This document shows, one piece after another, positions 53,723-62,388 of a stretch of DNA of 64,000 nucleotides. Below the pieces are notes generated by a model. That model ran no database searches. It was not told the origin of the DNA and was given only the letters and a program-made list of their open reading frames with translations. The stretch covers positions 1 to 64,000 of the forward strand of contig CAZCDS010000027.1 of NCBI GenBank assembly GCA_964497585.1, given 5' to 3'. Made by a program: the position numbers and the translations under genes. Source of the DNA: CAZCDS01 sp964497585 (lineage in GTDB: Bacteria; Desulfobacterota; Desulfomonilia; Desulfomonilales; Desulfomonilaceae). Every line of letters starts with the position of its first letter. Position 1 is the first letter of the stretch.

Positions 53723-53908
53723 GACAACGATCCGACCTCCGTCGCGCGGTCGGAGCCCTCTGGCGATCGAGGCCGGAAGAGAGGGATGGTCAGCGCTGCG
53801 CCGGCGTTCCGATCGAAAAGGCAAAGGATCGCTTCCGGAATGGTGCGCGCCCAACCCCGGCTGATCGGACGGTTCGGCGCAGTCCTTCGGCGCGGACTGA
53901 GAAAGGTG

Positions 53909-54385
53909 TCAGGCGATTTCCAGTATTTCGTATTCCCGAACTCCGTCCGGCGTCTTCACTTCGGCAACGTCGCCTTCCTCTTTGCCGATCAAGGACCTTC
54001 CCAGCGGCGATGTCACCGAAATGATACCGTTGGCGATGTCGACCTCGTCCTCACCGAGGAGCCTGAGGATCTTTTGACTCCCGCTGTCAATATCTTCGAT
54101 GGTGACCGTGCAGCCAAATACGATTTTGTCGGTGGGCGGCCTCTTTTCCAGGTCGATCACTTCGCACGTGGACAATCTCTCCTGGATATCCCGAATGCGC
54201 GTTTCGATGAGGGCCTGTTTCTCCTTTGCATACGTGTACTCTGCGTTCTCCGTCAGATCACCGTGCCCGAGCGCAACCTCGATTTCTTTGATGACGGCCG
54301 GTCTCTCAATGCGGATCATGCGATCGAGGTCTTCTTGCAACTTCCTGTGGCCTTGGGATGATATTGGGCGTCTCTGCACGCTCAT
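53909..54385 (-). CDS. greA: Transcription elongation factor GreA
   Basis: A 158-residue GreA, which rescues backtracked RNA polymerase by stimulating transcript cleavage. The coiled-coil finger has ERPAVIKEIEVALGHGDLTENAEY with the acidic tip Asp and Glu, and the C-terminal domain has TSPLGRSLIGKEEGD. Length is normal. GGAG sits directly before ATG 54385; the GTG two codons later (54379) has better spacing and may be the true start. It is upstream of and on the same strand as the double-HAD gene, with 186 bases between. Confidence 0.95.
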   Translation of the reverse strand: MSVQRRPISSQGHRKLQEDLDRMIRIERPAVIKEIEVALGHGDLTENAEYTYAKEKQALIETRIRDIQERLSTCEVIDLEKRPPTDKIVFGCTVTIEDIDSGSQKILRLLGEDEVDIANGIISVTSPLGRSLIGKEEGDVAEVKTPDGVREYEILEIA

Positions 54386-54961
54386 ACTCCATTCGTACTG
54401 AATCTTTCGGCAATTGCCGGTTTCAGGGAACACTTCCTTTCCGAAGGCGTTGGCACCAACGCCCACGAGCACCTGTCGCTCTTTATGGCATTGGGGGAAG
54501 CACCCCGCGAACTATGCTACCGCATCCCGTTTTGTACCAGACTCGATTCACAGGGTCAACCTCCCCGAGTCCGGAAGGATGATCCGAACGCTGGTGAGAA
54601 GAGCATCAGGGCCGACTGAATTCTTGTCGGCCGTGACATTGATAGGTGAGATCAATTCCGGGAAAATCGATTACCAATCGCGTTCAAAGAGAGGCGAAAG
54701 CATGTGGCATAATTTGTTTCGTTCTCTTCCTGCTCAAGGGAAGGAACAAGGGATCCCTCTTTGGCAATGCCTCTGCGATTCTCCCGCTCAAGTGCTTCGG
54801 GATAGGCCTTCTCGCTGCAATGCAAGAGTTTTCTGTAGGTAATGATTCTTTTTTATTGTTTTTTTAAGGAATTTTCGATATGCTAGACACTCTTCCCGAA
54901 AATCCCGATTGCGTCGGACGATCCAACCGGCGCGTCGTATGAAATAGGAGAATCCAGACCG
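54386..54961. other. Intergenic, divergent promoter region, no gene recognised
   Basis: About 575 bases between leftward greA and rightward pfkA. Two T-runs occur at 54847-54868. Frames at 54414-54842 and 54646-54867 do not look like proteins. The pfkA promoter is probably in the AT-rich part near 54840-54890. Confidence 0.4.
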
Positions 54962-56242
54962 ATGGATACTGCCGTCGATTCACTCGGAGACCCGAAGATC
55001 ACATCACCCCTTGAGGAAGGGCTGTTTGTCGAAGACGAGGAAAGAGTGCTCTACGAGGTTTCCGCGGCCGAGGTCCTGAGCAAGATCGCGCAGGGGAACG
55101 AACCCGTTTCCTTCGAGAAGGCCGGTCCCAGACGAAAGATCTACTTCGATCCGAGCAAACTCAAGGCAGCGCTCGTGACCTGCGGAGGCCTCTGTCCCGG
55201 GCTGAACAACGTGATTCGGTCGGTTGTCTTGGCGCTGTATCACAATTACGGCGTGAGGAACATTCTTGGAATCCGCTACGGTCTTCAGGGTTTCATTCCA
55301 AAATACGGGCACCCCATCCTCGAACTCACGCCCAGTGCGGTGGCCGGGATACACGACGTGGGGGGGACCATCCTATCATCGTCGCGCGGTCCACAGGACC
55401 TGGAGGAGATCGTCGATTCGCTGGAGCGGCTCAACATCGGTCTGCTTCTCATGATAGGAGGAGACGGCACCTTCCGGGCCGCGGCCAAGGTTGCTCAGGC
55501 GGTCAAGGAGCGGGACTTGCGCATCAGTATCGTTGGTATTCCGAAAACCATCGACAACGATATCCCGCTAATTTCCAAGTCCTTCGGATTCGGCACTGCG
55601 GTGAGTATGGCAACCCAGGTGATCAGTTCCGCTCACGTGGAATCGCTCGGAGCTCCCAACGGAGTGGGACTTGTGAAACTGATGGGACGCCATTCCGGCT
55701 TCATAGCCACCACCGCGGCACTGGCCAAGAGGGAAGCAAACATGGTGCTCATTCCGGAAGTCGAGTTCGAGATGGAGGGCCCCAACGGTCTTCTTGCGTG
55801 GCTCGAACAAAGACTGCAAGCCCGCAAGCACGCCGTGATCGTCGTAGCTGAGGGAGCGGGACAGTGTTACTGCACGGGCGAGGGTACCGATGAATCGGGC
55901 AACGTGCGACTGGGGGATATCGGGCAGTGGCTCAAAGAACAGATACTAAGGCATTTTGCAGGTAAGGGCGTTGAGCTGAATCTGAAATATATAGACCCCA
56001 GCTACATGATCCGGTCCGTACCCGCGGATGCGGATGACTCGGTGTTCTGCGGGTTTCTAGCTCAGAACGCGGTCCACGCGGGCCTGGCCGGAAAAACCAA
56101 CATGGTTGTCGGCCAGTGGAACCACCAGTTTGTCCACATTCCCATCGAGTTGCTGGTGCACGGACGCAAACAGGTGGATCCCAGCGGAGGCCTGTGGCGA
56201 AGCGTACTGGAAGCGACAGGTCAGCCGTCCTTGGCACGATGA
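54962..56242 (+). CDS. pfkA: ATP-type 6-phosphofructokinase, long-clade (TP0108-like)
   Basis: A 426-residue phosphofructokinase. Residues 70-95 have VTCGGLCPGLNNVIR, residues near 166-170 are GGDGT, then PKTIDNDIP and GRHSGFIA. Gly in GGDGT (where pyrophosphate enzymes have Asp) points to ATP as phosphate donor, while the PKTIDND loop and the length place it in the long group II clade that contains both kinds; donor use is therefore probable, not certain. It catalyses the committed step of glycolysis. It is a single gene; the glycolytic pyk is 20 kb away on the other strand. Confidence 0.92.
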   Translation: MDTAVDSLGDPKITSPLEEGLFVEDEERVLYEVSAAEVLSKIAQGNEPVSFEKAGPRRKIYFDPSKLKAALVTCGGLCPGLNNVIRSVVLALYHNYGVRNILGIRYGLQGFIPKYGHPILELTPSAVAGIHDVGGTILSSSRGPQDLEEIVDSLERLNIGLLLMIGGDGTFRAAAKVAQAVKERDLRISIVGIPKTIDNDIPLISKSFGFGTAVSMATQVISSAHVESLGAPNGVGLVKLMGRHSGFIATTAALAKREANMVLIPEVEFEMEGPNGLLAWLEQRLQARKHAVIVVAEGAGQCYCTGEGTDESGNVRLGDIGQWLKEQILRHFAGKGVELNLKYIDPSYMIRSVPADADDSVFCGFLAQNAVHAGLAGKTNMVVGQWNHQFVHIPIELLVHGRKQVDPSGGLWRSVLEATGQPSLAR

Positions 56243-56368
56243 GAACGGAGCCTGAAAGGCGGGCGGACCCAAAAGTTGTCTCGTGAAAAGGAACTTCTTC
56301 TCAGAAAACGTGTCAAATAGTGGAACTGACTATGAAATACCCCGGGATTGCTCATACGGAGGTGTGAG

Positions 56369-57058
56369 ATGGATAGAAAAGCCGGCGGGATTCTCGCATG
56401 TGTGTTGTTGGTGCTCCTGACGGCCATATCGGTTGCAGCGTCCCCCATGTTCATTGCTACTGCGAGGAATCTGAGGGGCGCCCTGTTCGTGGGATATGGA
56501 CCTTCCCCCTACCACGCATCGGAAATGGCAATGGCAAAGTGTTCCCAGCACTCCTGGTTGCCGTTCAAATGCCGGGTCCTCGGGGTGAGGATGGAATATC
56601 CCCCACCGCCACCGCCCTGGGCCTTGCAACCCCCACCAAGCGCCCGGCAGAAGTCGTACCACCCCAAGAAAAGCTCCACCCGGTACCGGAACGCCCCGAT
56701 TCGGTCCCATAACAGTTACAGGAGCTATTCAACCAGGTCGAAAGTGCGTAGTAGCAAGTCCAGCCGGCAGGAAGACACGTCGCGGGTGAATAGCAGCAAA
56801 TCCAGTCGCGACGATAACAAACCGAAAGTTTACAGTAGCCGGGCGCGCCAAGAAAAAGAATCGCTGAAGCCATATAGCGGTAGGTCGGGCAGCCGGCTGG
56901 ACAAGCCGCGGGAATACAGCCGGAAATCGGATCTCTATCTTAACGGCTCGAAGAGCTCGAGCGAGGGCAAGGCCAAAGGCGGAAGTGGCTCGAGCGGTAC
57001 TACGAGCAGTTCCCAGGGAAACATTTCACAACGTTTCCAGTGGGGACGTCCAGAGTAG
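56369..57058 (+). CDS. Exported Ser/Arg/Lys-rich protein of unknown function
   Basis: A 229-residue protein with a signal peptide (GGILACVLLVLLTAISVAAS). A short ordered part follows (MFIATARNLRGALFVGYG, ASEMAMAKCSQHSW, CRVLGVRMEY), reminiscent of DUF4189-like domains that end in a Cys-containing helix. After PPPPPPW the rest is low-complexity: Ser, Arg, Lys and Tyr with repeats such as SSKSSR and KVYSSRA. The last residues are QRFQWGRPE. ATG 56369 has GGAGGTG 5 bases upstream and beats the earlier in-frame start at 56348. A cationic, disordered mature tail suggests binding to polyanions such as lipopolysaccharide or peptidoglycan; that is a guess. The next gene follows after 59 bases. Confidence 0.68.
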   Translation: MDRKAGGILACVLLVLLTAISVAASPMFIATARNLRGALFVGYGPSPYHASEMAMAKCSQHSWLPFKCRVLGVRMEYPPPPPPWALQPPPSARQKSYHPKKSSTRYRNAPIRSHNSYRSYSTRSKVRSSKSSRQEDTSRVNSSKSSRDDNKPKVYSSRARQEKESLKPYSGRSGSRLDKPREYSRKSDLYLNGSKSSSEGKAKGGSGSSGTTSSSQGNISQRFQWGRPE

Positions 57059-57117
57059 ACGAAGTGACCGGAACCGATGACCGAAGAGAAACCAGGAAAG
57101 GTGGTGCTTGGCCGGCG

Positions 57118-57729
57118 ATGAAGAAGTTTCTCATGGGAGTGGCGATAGTTGTCCTGTTCTTCCTCGCGGGGTACGGAGCGATCCGGCTTCTCATGGACGC
57201 GGTTGTTGCGGACGACGGGAAGAGAGTGTCCGAAATTGCGGGAACCGTTGCGAGTAAGGCTGTCAAGGCAGCCGGCGAGAAGCTGGTGGACGAGCTGAAC
57301 AATACCCCGGACGAAAAGCTCGAGGCAGACGCTGAAAAGCGCGCCCGCAAGATCTATCCCATCATGAAGGGAGCGATCATAGGCAATCTCAAGGCTTTCG
57401 CCGAGGACAAGAACAAGGAAGAACTCTCCCGCGCCATGTATGCCGCGGGCAAAGAGTTCTCGAAGAGTCTTCTTCAACCCTTCACCAAGGGAATTACCGA
57501 CGCGCCCGCCCCAATCCTCGGAGACGTGGAAGGAGCTATCAAGCGTTTGGGGAAAATGCGTCAGGGGAGCGGAAACGTGCTCGAGAGTATCATTAAAGGG
57601 CTGGAGAGTCTGGGTAAAGATTTGGGCGCTGAGCGAGTTCCGCCGCCTTCTCCAGAAGCGGAACCGGGTCCGGTGCCCTATGGACCTCCACCCCAGTACA
57701 CGCCTCTTCCACCGCCCCGACAGTACTGA
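57118..57729 (+). CDS. Single-TM helical protein of unknown function
   Basis: A 203-residue protein. One membrane segment at about 5-22 (MGVAIVVLFFLAGYGAIRLL) is followed by a mostly helical, Lys/Glu/Ala-rich part (GTVASKAVKAAGEKLVDEL, SRAMYAAGKEFSKSLL) and a Pro-rich end (PPQYTPLPPPRQY). It is likely anchored in the inner membrane with the bulk in the periplasm. ATG 57118 starts exactly before the membrane helix; an earlier frame start at 57040 overlaps the upstream gene. It is probably co-transcribed with 56369-57058 and is followed by a strong hairpin. Family not recognised. Confidence 0.65.
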   Translation: MKKFLMGVAIVVLFFLAGYGAIRLLMDAVVADDGKRVSEIAGTVASKAVKAAGEKLVDELNNTPDEKLEADAEKRARKIYPIMKGAIIGNLKAFAEDKNKEELSRAMYAAGKEFSKSLLQPFTKGITDAPAPILGDVEGAIKRLGKMRQGSGNVLESIIKGLESLGKDLGAERVPPPSPEAEPGPVPYGPPPQYTPLPPPRQY

Positions 57730-57773
57730 TACCGTTCCGTTATTATTCTCGTAACGCGCAATTGGAGGAGGAA

Positions 57774-57814
57774 GCCACGGATCTGTCCCGCGGCCCGGGA
57801 GACAGATCCGTGGC
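57774..57814. terminator. Perfect 14-bp hairpin after the membrane-protein pair
   Basis: GCCACGGATCTGTC (57774-57787) and GACAGATCCGTGGC (57801-57814) pair without mismatch around a 13-base GC-rich loop. It lies 45 bases after the stop at 57729. There is no T-tract on the plus strand, so termination would have to be Rho-assisted, or the hairpin protects the mRNA end. Confidence 0.5.
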
Positions 57815-58012
57815 ACGCCAAATTCGTGCCGAATAGGAGCGGGGGGGCCGCTGACCTGAGCACCGGTCGGTGTCTTCATGAAGCTGTACAAGCTACCTGC
57901 TTTCTTTACACAACCGGTGGTTTAATGTAGGATGCCTCGGACAAAGAAGGCCTGAGCCGTGCGATCATGGCCCGGAGGGCCGGCAGATCCATGAAAGGAA
58001 CCAAAGATCAAT

Positions 58013-59386
58013 ATGTCGTGTACTCGTGATTCTCTGGGTCACCACGTCTCCGCACTCGAGGGCGAACTCCTGTCGGATCGTGCGAAGCAAGATGTCTCGG
58101 CCGCGCGAGAGGAGGGCGCGGAGGCTTCAGAGCTAACCGCGATATCCCGCCGAGACTTCCTGCTCGGTACGGGGGCCGCTGCCGTTATGCTCGCGGGCGG
58201 ATTTTCGGCGGTTCGAGCGGAACAGGAGAGCGGGCCAGTCAGTGTAGGGTTGATCCTTCCGACTGAGGGACCTCTCGCGGACCAGGCCAAGTCTCTGATG
58301 GCGGGTTTTGAGCTGCGTCTTGCGGAAGAGGGTGATGCCGCCCGGCGTCTGAAGCTGGTGAAAAAGGACCCTGGGGCGAACGGCGAGAAGATCCTTGAGG
58401 CAGTTGCGGTACTCGTCATGAAACAGGAAGTCCGGTTCCTCGTGGGACCGCTGGGACTAAAGGCTTCCGAACAGGCGATTCACGGTCTTTCTGGGGCTGA
58501 AGTAATACACTTCGTAACGAATCCGGCGGTACGCCTGGTCGGGGGCGAGTTGTGCGTGCCCGGGAGTTTCAGACTGTGCCCGAATACCTATCAGAGGTCG
58601 AGGCCCCTTAGTCCCTGGGCCTTGAGCAAGATCGGGCAAAAGGTTTTCCTGACCGGCAGCGACGATTGGCTGGGAAACGAGGTGGCCGACTTTTTTGCTG
58701 AGGGATTTGAACGAGCCGGTGGATCGTTTGTCGACCGAAAGATGGTCACCGGCGATTCGGCAAGCTTCGAGCCCGTCCTCGAGGCAATCCGGAAGGGTGG
58801 ACCTGATTTCGTTTTCGCCTCTTTCCGGGACAAGGCGGCCGGAGCATTCGTGAAGTCGTATCGGCAGGCCACACCGCGCTTCACCCAGCCGATCGTGGGG
58901 CCCGAATCCCTGACCGAATACCCAGCGACCCTGGCTGCATTGGGGGATCTCGCGAACGGAATCAGAACACTGAGTTCTCTGAAGGACCCGGTGACGCTGG
59001 CGCAACAGGTCAAGGAAAAGCTCAACCGCAAGATCGGCCATGTGTCCAGCGCCGCGGAAGGCTACGACATCGCCGGCATAATCTGTAAGGCAGTAAAGAA
59101 TGCCGGCCAATCCGAGTGGGACCATAAAAAGGTGGTCGAGAGCATCGCGCAGATGGAGATCGACGGCCCTCGTGGAACCGTCCGATTTGACAAGAATCAC
59201 GAGCCTATCCTGAATGTTATGGTCCAGCAGTGGGAGATGCGGGGGGAGTCTCGGTCTCGCAAGGTCGTCGAAAACCTGGGGTCTTGTTCCTCACCCGACT
59301 TCGGATGCGGCAGGATAGGGTTTCCCAGAAAGCCCGAACCGCCTGAGGAAGACCAGGGTGAAGAATCGAAGGAATCTCAGGACTAG
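58013..59386 (+). CDS. Tat-exported branched-chain amino acid-type ABC binding protein, orphan
   Basis: A 457-residue type I periplasmic binding protein (LivJ-like). The signal is of Tat type: a 45-residue n-region ends in SRRDFLLGTGAAAVML, with cleavage after VRA near 69. The mature part begins VSVGLILPTEGPLADQA and has VRFLVGPLGLKASEQAI, KVFLTGSDDWLGNEVADFF and GYDIAGIICKAV in the expected order. No permease or ATPase gene is nearby, so it either serves a transporter elsewhere or acts as a sensor partner. The last 40 residues are extra: three Cys in CSSPDFGCG and an acidic tail. The n-region is unusually long. Confidence 0.87.
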   Translation: MSCTRDSLGHHVSALEGELLSDRAKQDVSAAREEGAEASELTAISRRDFLLGTGAAAVMLAGGFSAVRAEQESGPVSVGLILPTEGPLADQAKSLMAGFELRLAEEGDAARRLKLVKKDPGANGEKILEAVAVLVMKQEVRFLVGPLGLKASEQAIHGLSGAEVIHFVTNPAVRLVGGELCVPGSFRLCPNTYQRSRPLSPWALSKIGQKVFLTGSDDWLGNEVADFFAEGFERAGGSFVDRKMVTGDSASFEPVLEAIRKGGPDFVFASFRDKAAGAFVKSYRQATPRFTQPIVGPESLTEYPATLAALGDLANGIRTLSSLKDPVTLAQQVKEKLNRKIGHVSSAAEGYDIAGIICKAVKNAGQSEWDHKKVVESIAQMEIDGPRGTVRFDKNHEPILNVMVQQWEMRGESRSRKVVENLGSCSSPDFGCGRIGFPRKPEPPEEDQGEESKESQD

Positions 59387-59536
59387 CCAGGACGAGACCT
59401 GTGTATTCTTTCGTTGACATTGACGTTGACTTTCGCTATCTTGACTGATAATCGATGTCAAAGTGCAATGGACACGATCCGAGATCTCATTGAGATCGCT
59501 CGCGGTCGATGGCTTATGTGTGGAAGGAGTCTCTTC

Positions 59537-60100
59537 ATGACGAAGAAAAATCTCGTTCGTTCCGCAATCATCGTTGGCATACTCTCAATGATCGTGGTTA
59601 CGTATGCCGGTAGCGCGGATGCGTTCTTCCCGCGGCCAATGTACGGTCCGGCGATGTGTCCTCCCCCTATGTGTCCTGCGCCCATGTGCGCTCCGCGCAT
59701 GTGTCCTCCGCCAGCGTGCGCTCCTCGTTGCGGCCCCAATCCGCTGGCACAGATCCTGTGCGGCGCAGTGAGGCTCGTGGCCGGGGCCATAGCGCTGCCG
59801 TTTAAGATCGTTGACTGCCTTTTCGGGGGACCGTGCTCGCCGCGCCCGTTGTGCCGCCCCAGGTACGCGTGCGGGCCACCACCTGTGTGCTACCCTCCGC
59901 CGATGATGTGCCCGCCGCCCATGTGCGGTCCGCCGATGGGCTACTGCCCCCCTGCCTTCGGGGTCGGCATGGGTCCGGGTAGGCCCGTGGGATTCGGCCG
60001 GGGAGCGCCCAAGAGATTTGCACCCATAGCGAAGAAGAGAGTTTCGCCTGTGCGTCTGGTGGCAGCGTCCGTGCAGAGCGTATTCGGCGCTTACTGGTAA
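59537..60100 (+). CDS. Exported Cys/Pro/Met-rich protein
   Basis: A 187-residue protein with signal peptide (NLVRSAIIVGILSMIVVTYAGSADA). The mature start is a run of CPxPM-type units: MCPPPMCPAPMCAPRMCPPP is only part of it, with further units at about 125-155 (CYPPPMMCPPPMCGPPMG). Between them is a hydrophobic segment (LAQILCGAVRLVAGAIALPF). The tail is basic. The regular Cys and Met spacing suits binding of soft metals such as copper, or disulfide crosslinking at the cell surface; neither is shown. ATG 59537 has AAGGAG 9 bases upstream, clearly better than the earlier in-frame start at 59414. A classical terminator follows 28 bases after the stop. Confidence 0.75.
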   Translation: MTKKNLVRSAIIVGILSMIVVTYAGSADAFFPRPMYGPAMCPPPMCPAPMCAPRMCPPPACAPRCGPNPLAQILCGAVRLVAGAIALPFKIVDCLFGGPCSPRPLCRPRYACGPPPVCYPPPMMCPPPMCGPPMGYCPPAFGVGMGPGRPVGFGRGAPKRFAPIAKKRVSPVRLVAASVQSVFGAYW

Positions 60101-60128
60101 GACGAAGCATCTGAAAGGAAGACCGACA

Positions 60129-60154
60129 GGGGACTTTCTAAGTCCCCTTTTTTT
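60129..60154 (+). terminator. Intrinsic terminator
   Basis: GGGGACTT (60129-60136) and AAGTCCCC (60140-60147) form a perfect 8-bp stem with a 3-base loop, followed directly by seven T (60148-60154). It ends the transcript of the Cys/Pro-rich exported protein. Confidence 0.92.
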
Positions 60155-60311
60155 ATTCCCCGAATCAAGAGTGGCCCGAGCGGTTCAGCAGATGATTTAG
60201 GTATTGCTCAACAAACTGTCCGCTTGGGTGTCGGGTACCACTACCGGCTCGCCCGGCAGTGCCTCCTCCGGCCGCGATGAAAATCTGCGTGGGTATTTCC
60301 GAAACGGTGCG

Positions 60312-61103
60312 CTAGTCCCATCGCCTCAGCCGGAAGATTTTCTCCTTGGCACGGTTCAGGGCCTTCATCTTCTCTTCATCGCCTGCTTCTCTGTCAGGAT
60401 GATAGCGTTTCGCCAGCCTCTTCCACGCCCTGAGGACCGCCTCCCTGGTGGAATCCTCCGGAACCTCCAGGATAGCGAAGTGTTTCCTGAGGCTATATTC
60501 GAAGGGGTTAACCGACGATCTGCGATGACGCCGGAAGAATTCGAAAGGTATCTGCTCGTCACCCATCCGGCCGCGACCGAACGCGCGTTTCCACCGGATG
60601 AACACCAGCGCAGCCCTGAGAGCAGTCCCCAGAGCTGTCTTTGTCTCCCTGTCTCTGCCGGTCCTGGGTTCGACGGCCTTCAGCCGCGATTCCAACTCCG
60701 TTAGGCGTGTCAACCCTAGATGACCCAGACTGAAGGCGCTCAGCTTTCCCGGACCGGCCAGATAGCAGAGTTCACGCTCAAAGGCCACCAATTCCGGGTT
60801 CTCCCATTTCGAGTGGTCCGCACAGCAACCGTCAGGAAATTCAGGGGCTTTCGGGCACTGCCGGTACCTCCCATTCCCTTCGCTCTGCCACACCACACCC
60901 CTGCACAACGAACTATCCACGTCCACGATCCAAACACCCCGGCCGTCATCCCGGACGAGCACCTGTCCGTGCAGAGATCGCTCCAATTGCCGCAGGATCC
61001 TCTTGAGCCGATAACGAGAAACCTGGAATCGTTCAGCCAGTTCTTGGCAGCTTATTCCAGGCTCCTCCCGAATGATTCCGAGAGCTTGGCTGGAAGGTTC
61101 CAT
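60312..61103 (-). CDS. Winged-helix / Cys-containing / J-domain protein
   Basis: A 263-residue protein with three parts. Residues about 5-60 are a winged-helix-like unit (GISCQELAERFQVSRYRLKRIL). A middle region holds five Cys (SSLCRG, YRQCPKAPEFPDGCCADH, ELCYL), perhaps a metal site. The last 60 residues are a J domain (HFAILEVPEDSTREAVLRAW) with the HPD tripeptide in RYHPDREAGD, which stimulates Hsp70 (DnaK) ATPase. It thus resembles a DNA- or effector-binding protein able to recruit DnaK. ATG 61103, with GGAAG 10 bases upstream, is chosen; ATG 61112 and GTG 61121 are alternatives. Stands alone. Confidence 0.8.
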   Translation of the reverse strand: MEPSSQALGIIREEPGISCQELAERFQVSRYRLKRILRQLERSLHGQVLVRDDGRGVWIVDVDSSLCRGVVWQSEGNGRYRQCPKAPEFPDGCCADHSKWENPELVAFERELCYLAGPGKLSAFSLGHLGLTRLTELESRLKAVEPRTGRDRETKTALGTALRAALVFIRWKRAFGRGRMGDEQIPFEFFRRHRRSSVNPFEYSLRKHFAILEVPEDSTREAVLRAWKRLAKRYHPDREAGDEEKMKALNRAKEKIFRLRRWD

Positions 61104-61226
61104 TCTTCGCATTCTTCCCACGTGAAAGCCGCTGCTGGCTTACCACGTACTACCATGTTAGCCCCTTTTCGGAAAAGATCAAGAAAGGCCCCAGTGTCTT
61201 GAAAAGACCGGTCGGAAGGGACGGGC

Positions 61227-61250
61227 AAAAAAAAAAGCCCGACCGGGCTG
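61227..61250 (-). terminator. Intrinsic terminator for the beta-barrel protein gene
   Basis: On the minus strand AGCCC-GGTC-GGGCT is followed by a run of about ten T. The plus strand shows this as an A-run (61227-61236) before AGCCCGACCGGGCT. A further CGGTCGGGCT at 61279-61288 could extend or compete with the hairpin. It is about 120 bases beyond the stop at 61369. Confidence 0.82.
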
Positions 61251-61368
61251 TAGAGCTGGGAGGGTCACGGCCGAGGAGCGGTCGGGCTGAAGAATCGGTC
61301 TTCCCATGCCGTACGGAAGGTCAGTGGAGCGTCGGGTCCCTCCGAAATACCCGACACATCCGATCAAA

Positions 61369-62388
61369 TCAGAAGATGAATCCCATCTTCACAAATCCAC
61401 CCTCGATGGAGGTGTCGATGCGTTTGAAATCATTGTAGCCTTTCTTGAACTGGACGAACCGGTACCCACCTGCAAGGTATCCCCATCTCCCTCTACCCAA
61501 GGGAATGCTGTACTTCAACTGAGTCATCAGATCCCCACCGCAGGCCTCGTCGAGAAAGGCCACACCACCGCGACATTCGAGGGAGAGTGTGTCGCAGAAA
61601 CTTGCCGTCCGCAAACAGCGCTCGAATTCCAAACCTGCCATCGCCATATTCAGATCATTGTCAAAAGTACTCCCGCCAAATCCGCCAATGCCCGCCCCAA
61701 CGACGCTGATCTTTTCGTCCATGCGAACGTAGTCTCCGAACACACTCACCCTAGCCCTGTACGTCCGGATCGCGTCATAGACGAGCCCGGCCCGATGGTA
61801 CAGCCTTTGCCAGACAACCTGAACGCCCTGGCCAAAGCCGATGTTCCAGCCTTCAGGATTTCCGGATCCCCGAATCTCCATGGGCATGAGCGTGTATCGC
61901 ATGGCCCACCTGGGGCGGAACCGGTAACGGATGGACATTGAGGGCACGACATAGTGGTCAGGCACCCCAAGCTGAGTGTTCAGATCCATATCCTCCTGCC
62001 AGCCCCACTGGCCAAACCCAATCCCAAATCCGAACTGGTTATTCAGGTTGCCAAACCTGAGTTTTCCTTTGGTTCTGGCAAAGATTGCCGAGACCTCCAT
62101 CTCCCAGCCCCTTATCTTTGGCACCGGCAAGTAGCAGCCCCCGATCCATCGGCCCGCAAGCCGACTCGGGGGACGGACCTTTCTCACGGCACGAACCTTC
62201 TCGATGCGCCGTGCTTTGACCACGGGATCGATGGTAGCCTGGTAGCTCGGTGAAGGTGGAGCGTAGAGGTCTTCCGGCGCAGCGGGCGCGGCTGCCTGCA
62301 TGACCGAATAGGCGTGCGCGGTTGCCCCCCATGTAAGGACCATAAAGAGCAGAGGTATAGCTATCTTATAGGTATTTCTTGTCAACAT
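61369..62388 (-). CDS. Outer-membrane beta-barrel-like protein
   Basis: A 339-residue protein with a signal peptide (YKIAIPLLFMVLTWGATAHA). After a Pro/Ala-rich and basic linker, the part from about 85 shows alternating polar and aromatic strands (WEMEVSAIFARTKGKLRFG, SIRYRFRPRWAMRYTL, ARVSVFGDYVRMDEKISVVG, RWGYLAGGYRFVQFKKG) and ends in Phe (KMGFIF), the usual signal for insertion by the Bam machine. Four Cys occur in CLRTASFCDTLSLECRGG and after, uncommon for a barrel. GGGAGGGT directly precedes the ATG. Function unknown; many such proteins in this group lack named families. Confidence 0.78.
   Translation of the reverse strand: MLTRNTYKIAIPLLFMVLTWGATAHAYSVMQAAAPAAPEDLYAPPSPSYQATIDPVVKARRIEKVRAVRKVRPPSRLAGRWIGGCYLPVPKIRGWEMEVSAIFARTKGKLRFGNLNNQFGFGIGFGQWGWQEDMDLNTQLGVPDHYVVPSMSIRYRFRPRWAMRYTLMPMEIRGSGNPEGWNIGFGQGVQVVWQRLYHRAGLVYDAIRTYRARVSVFGDYVRMDEKISVVGAGIGGFGGSTFDNDLNMAMAGLEFERCLRTASFCDTLSLECRGGVAFLDEACGGDLMTQLKYSIPLGRGRWGYLAGGYRFVQFKKGYNDFKRIDTSIEGGFVKMGFIF

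Noticed and set aside
54646..54867. 73-codon frame upstream of pfkA
   Set aside because: Hydrophobic stretch arises from T-rich DNA; no ribosome binding site and no family pattern.
54962..56242. Pyrophosphate-dependent phosphofructokinase
   Set aside because: The donor-site motif is GGDGT, not GGDDS, so ATP is the more likely donor despite the long-clade sequence.
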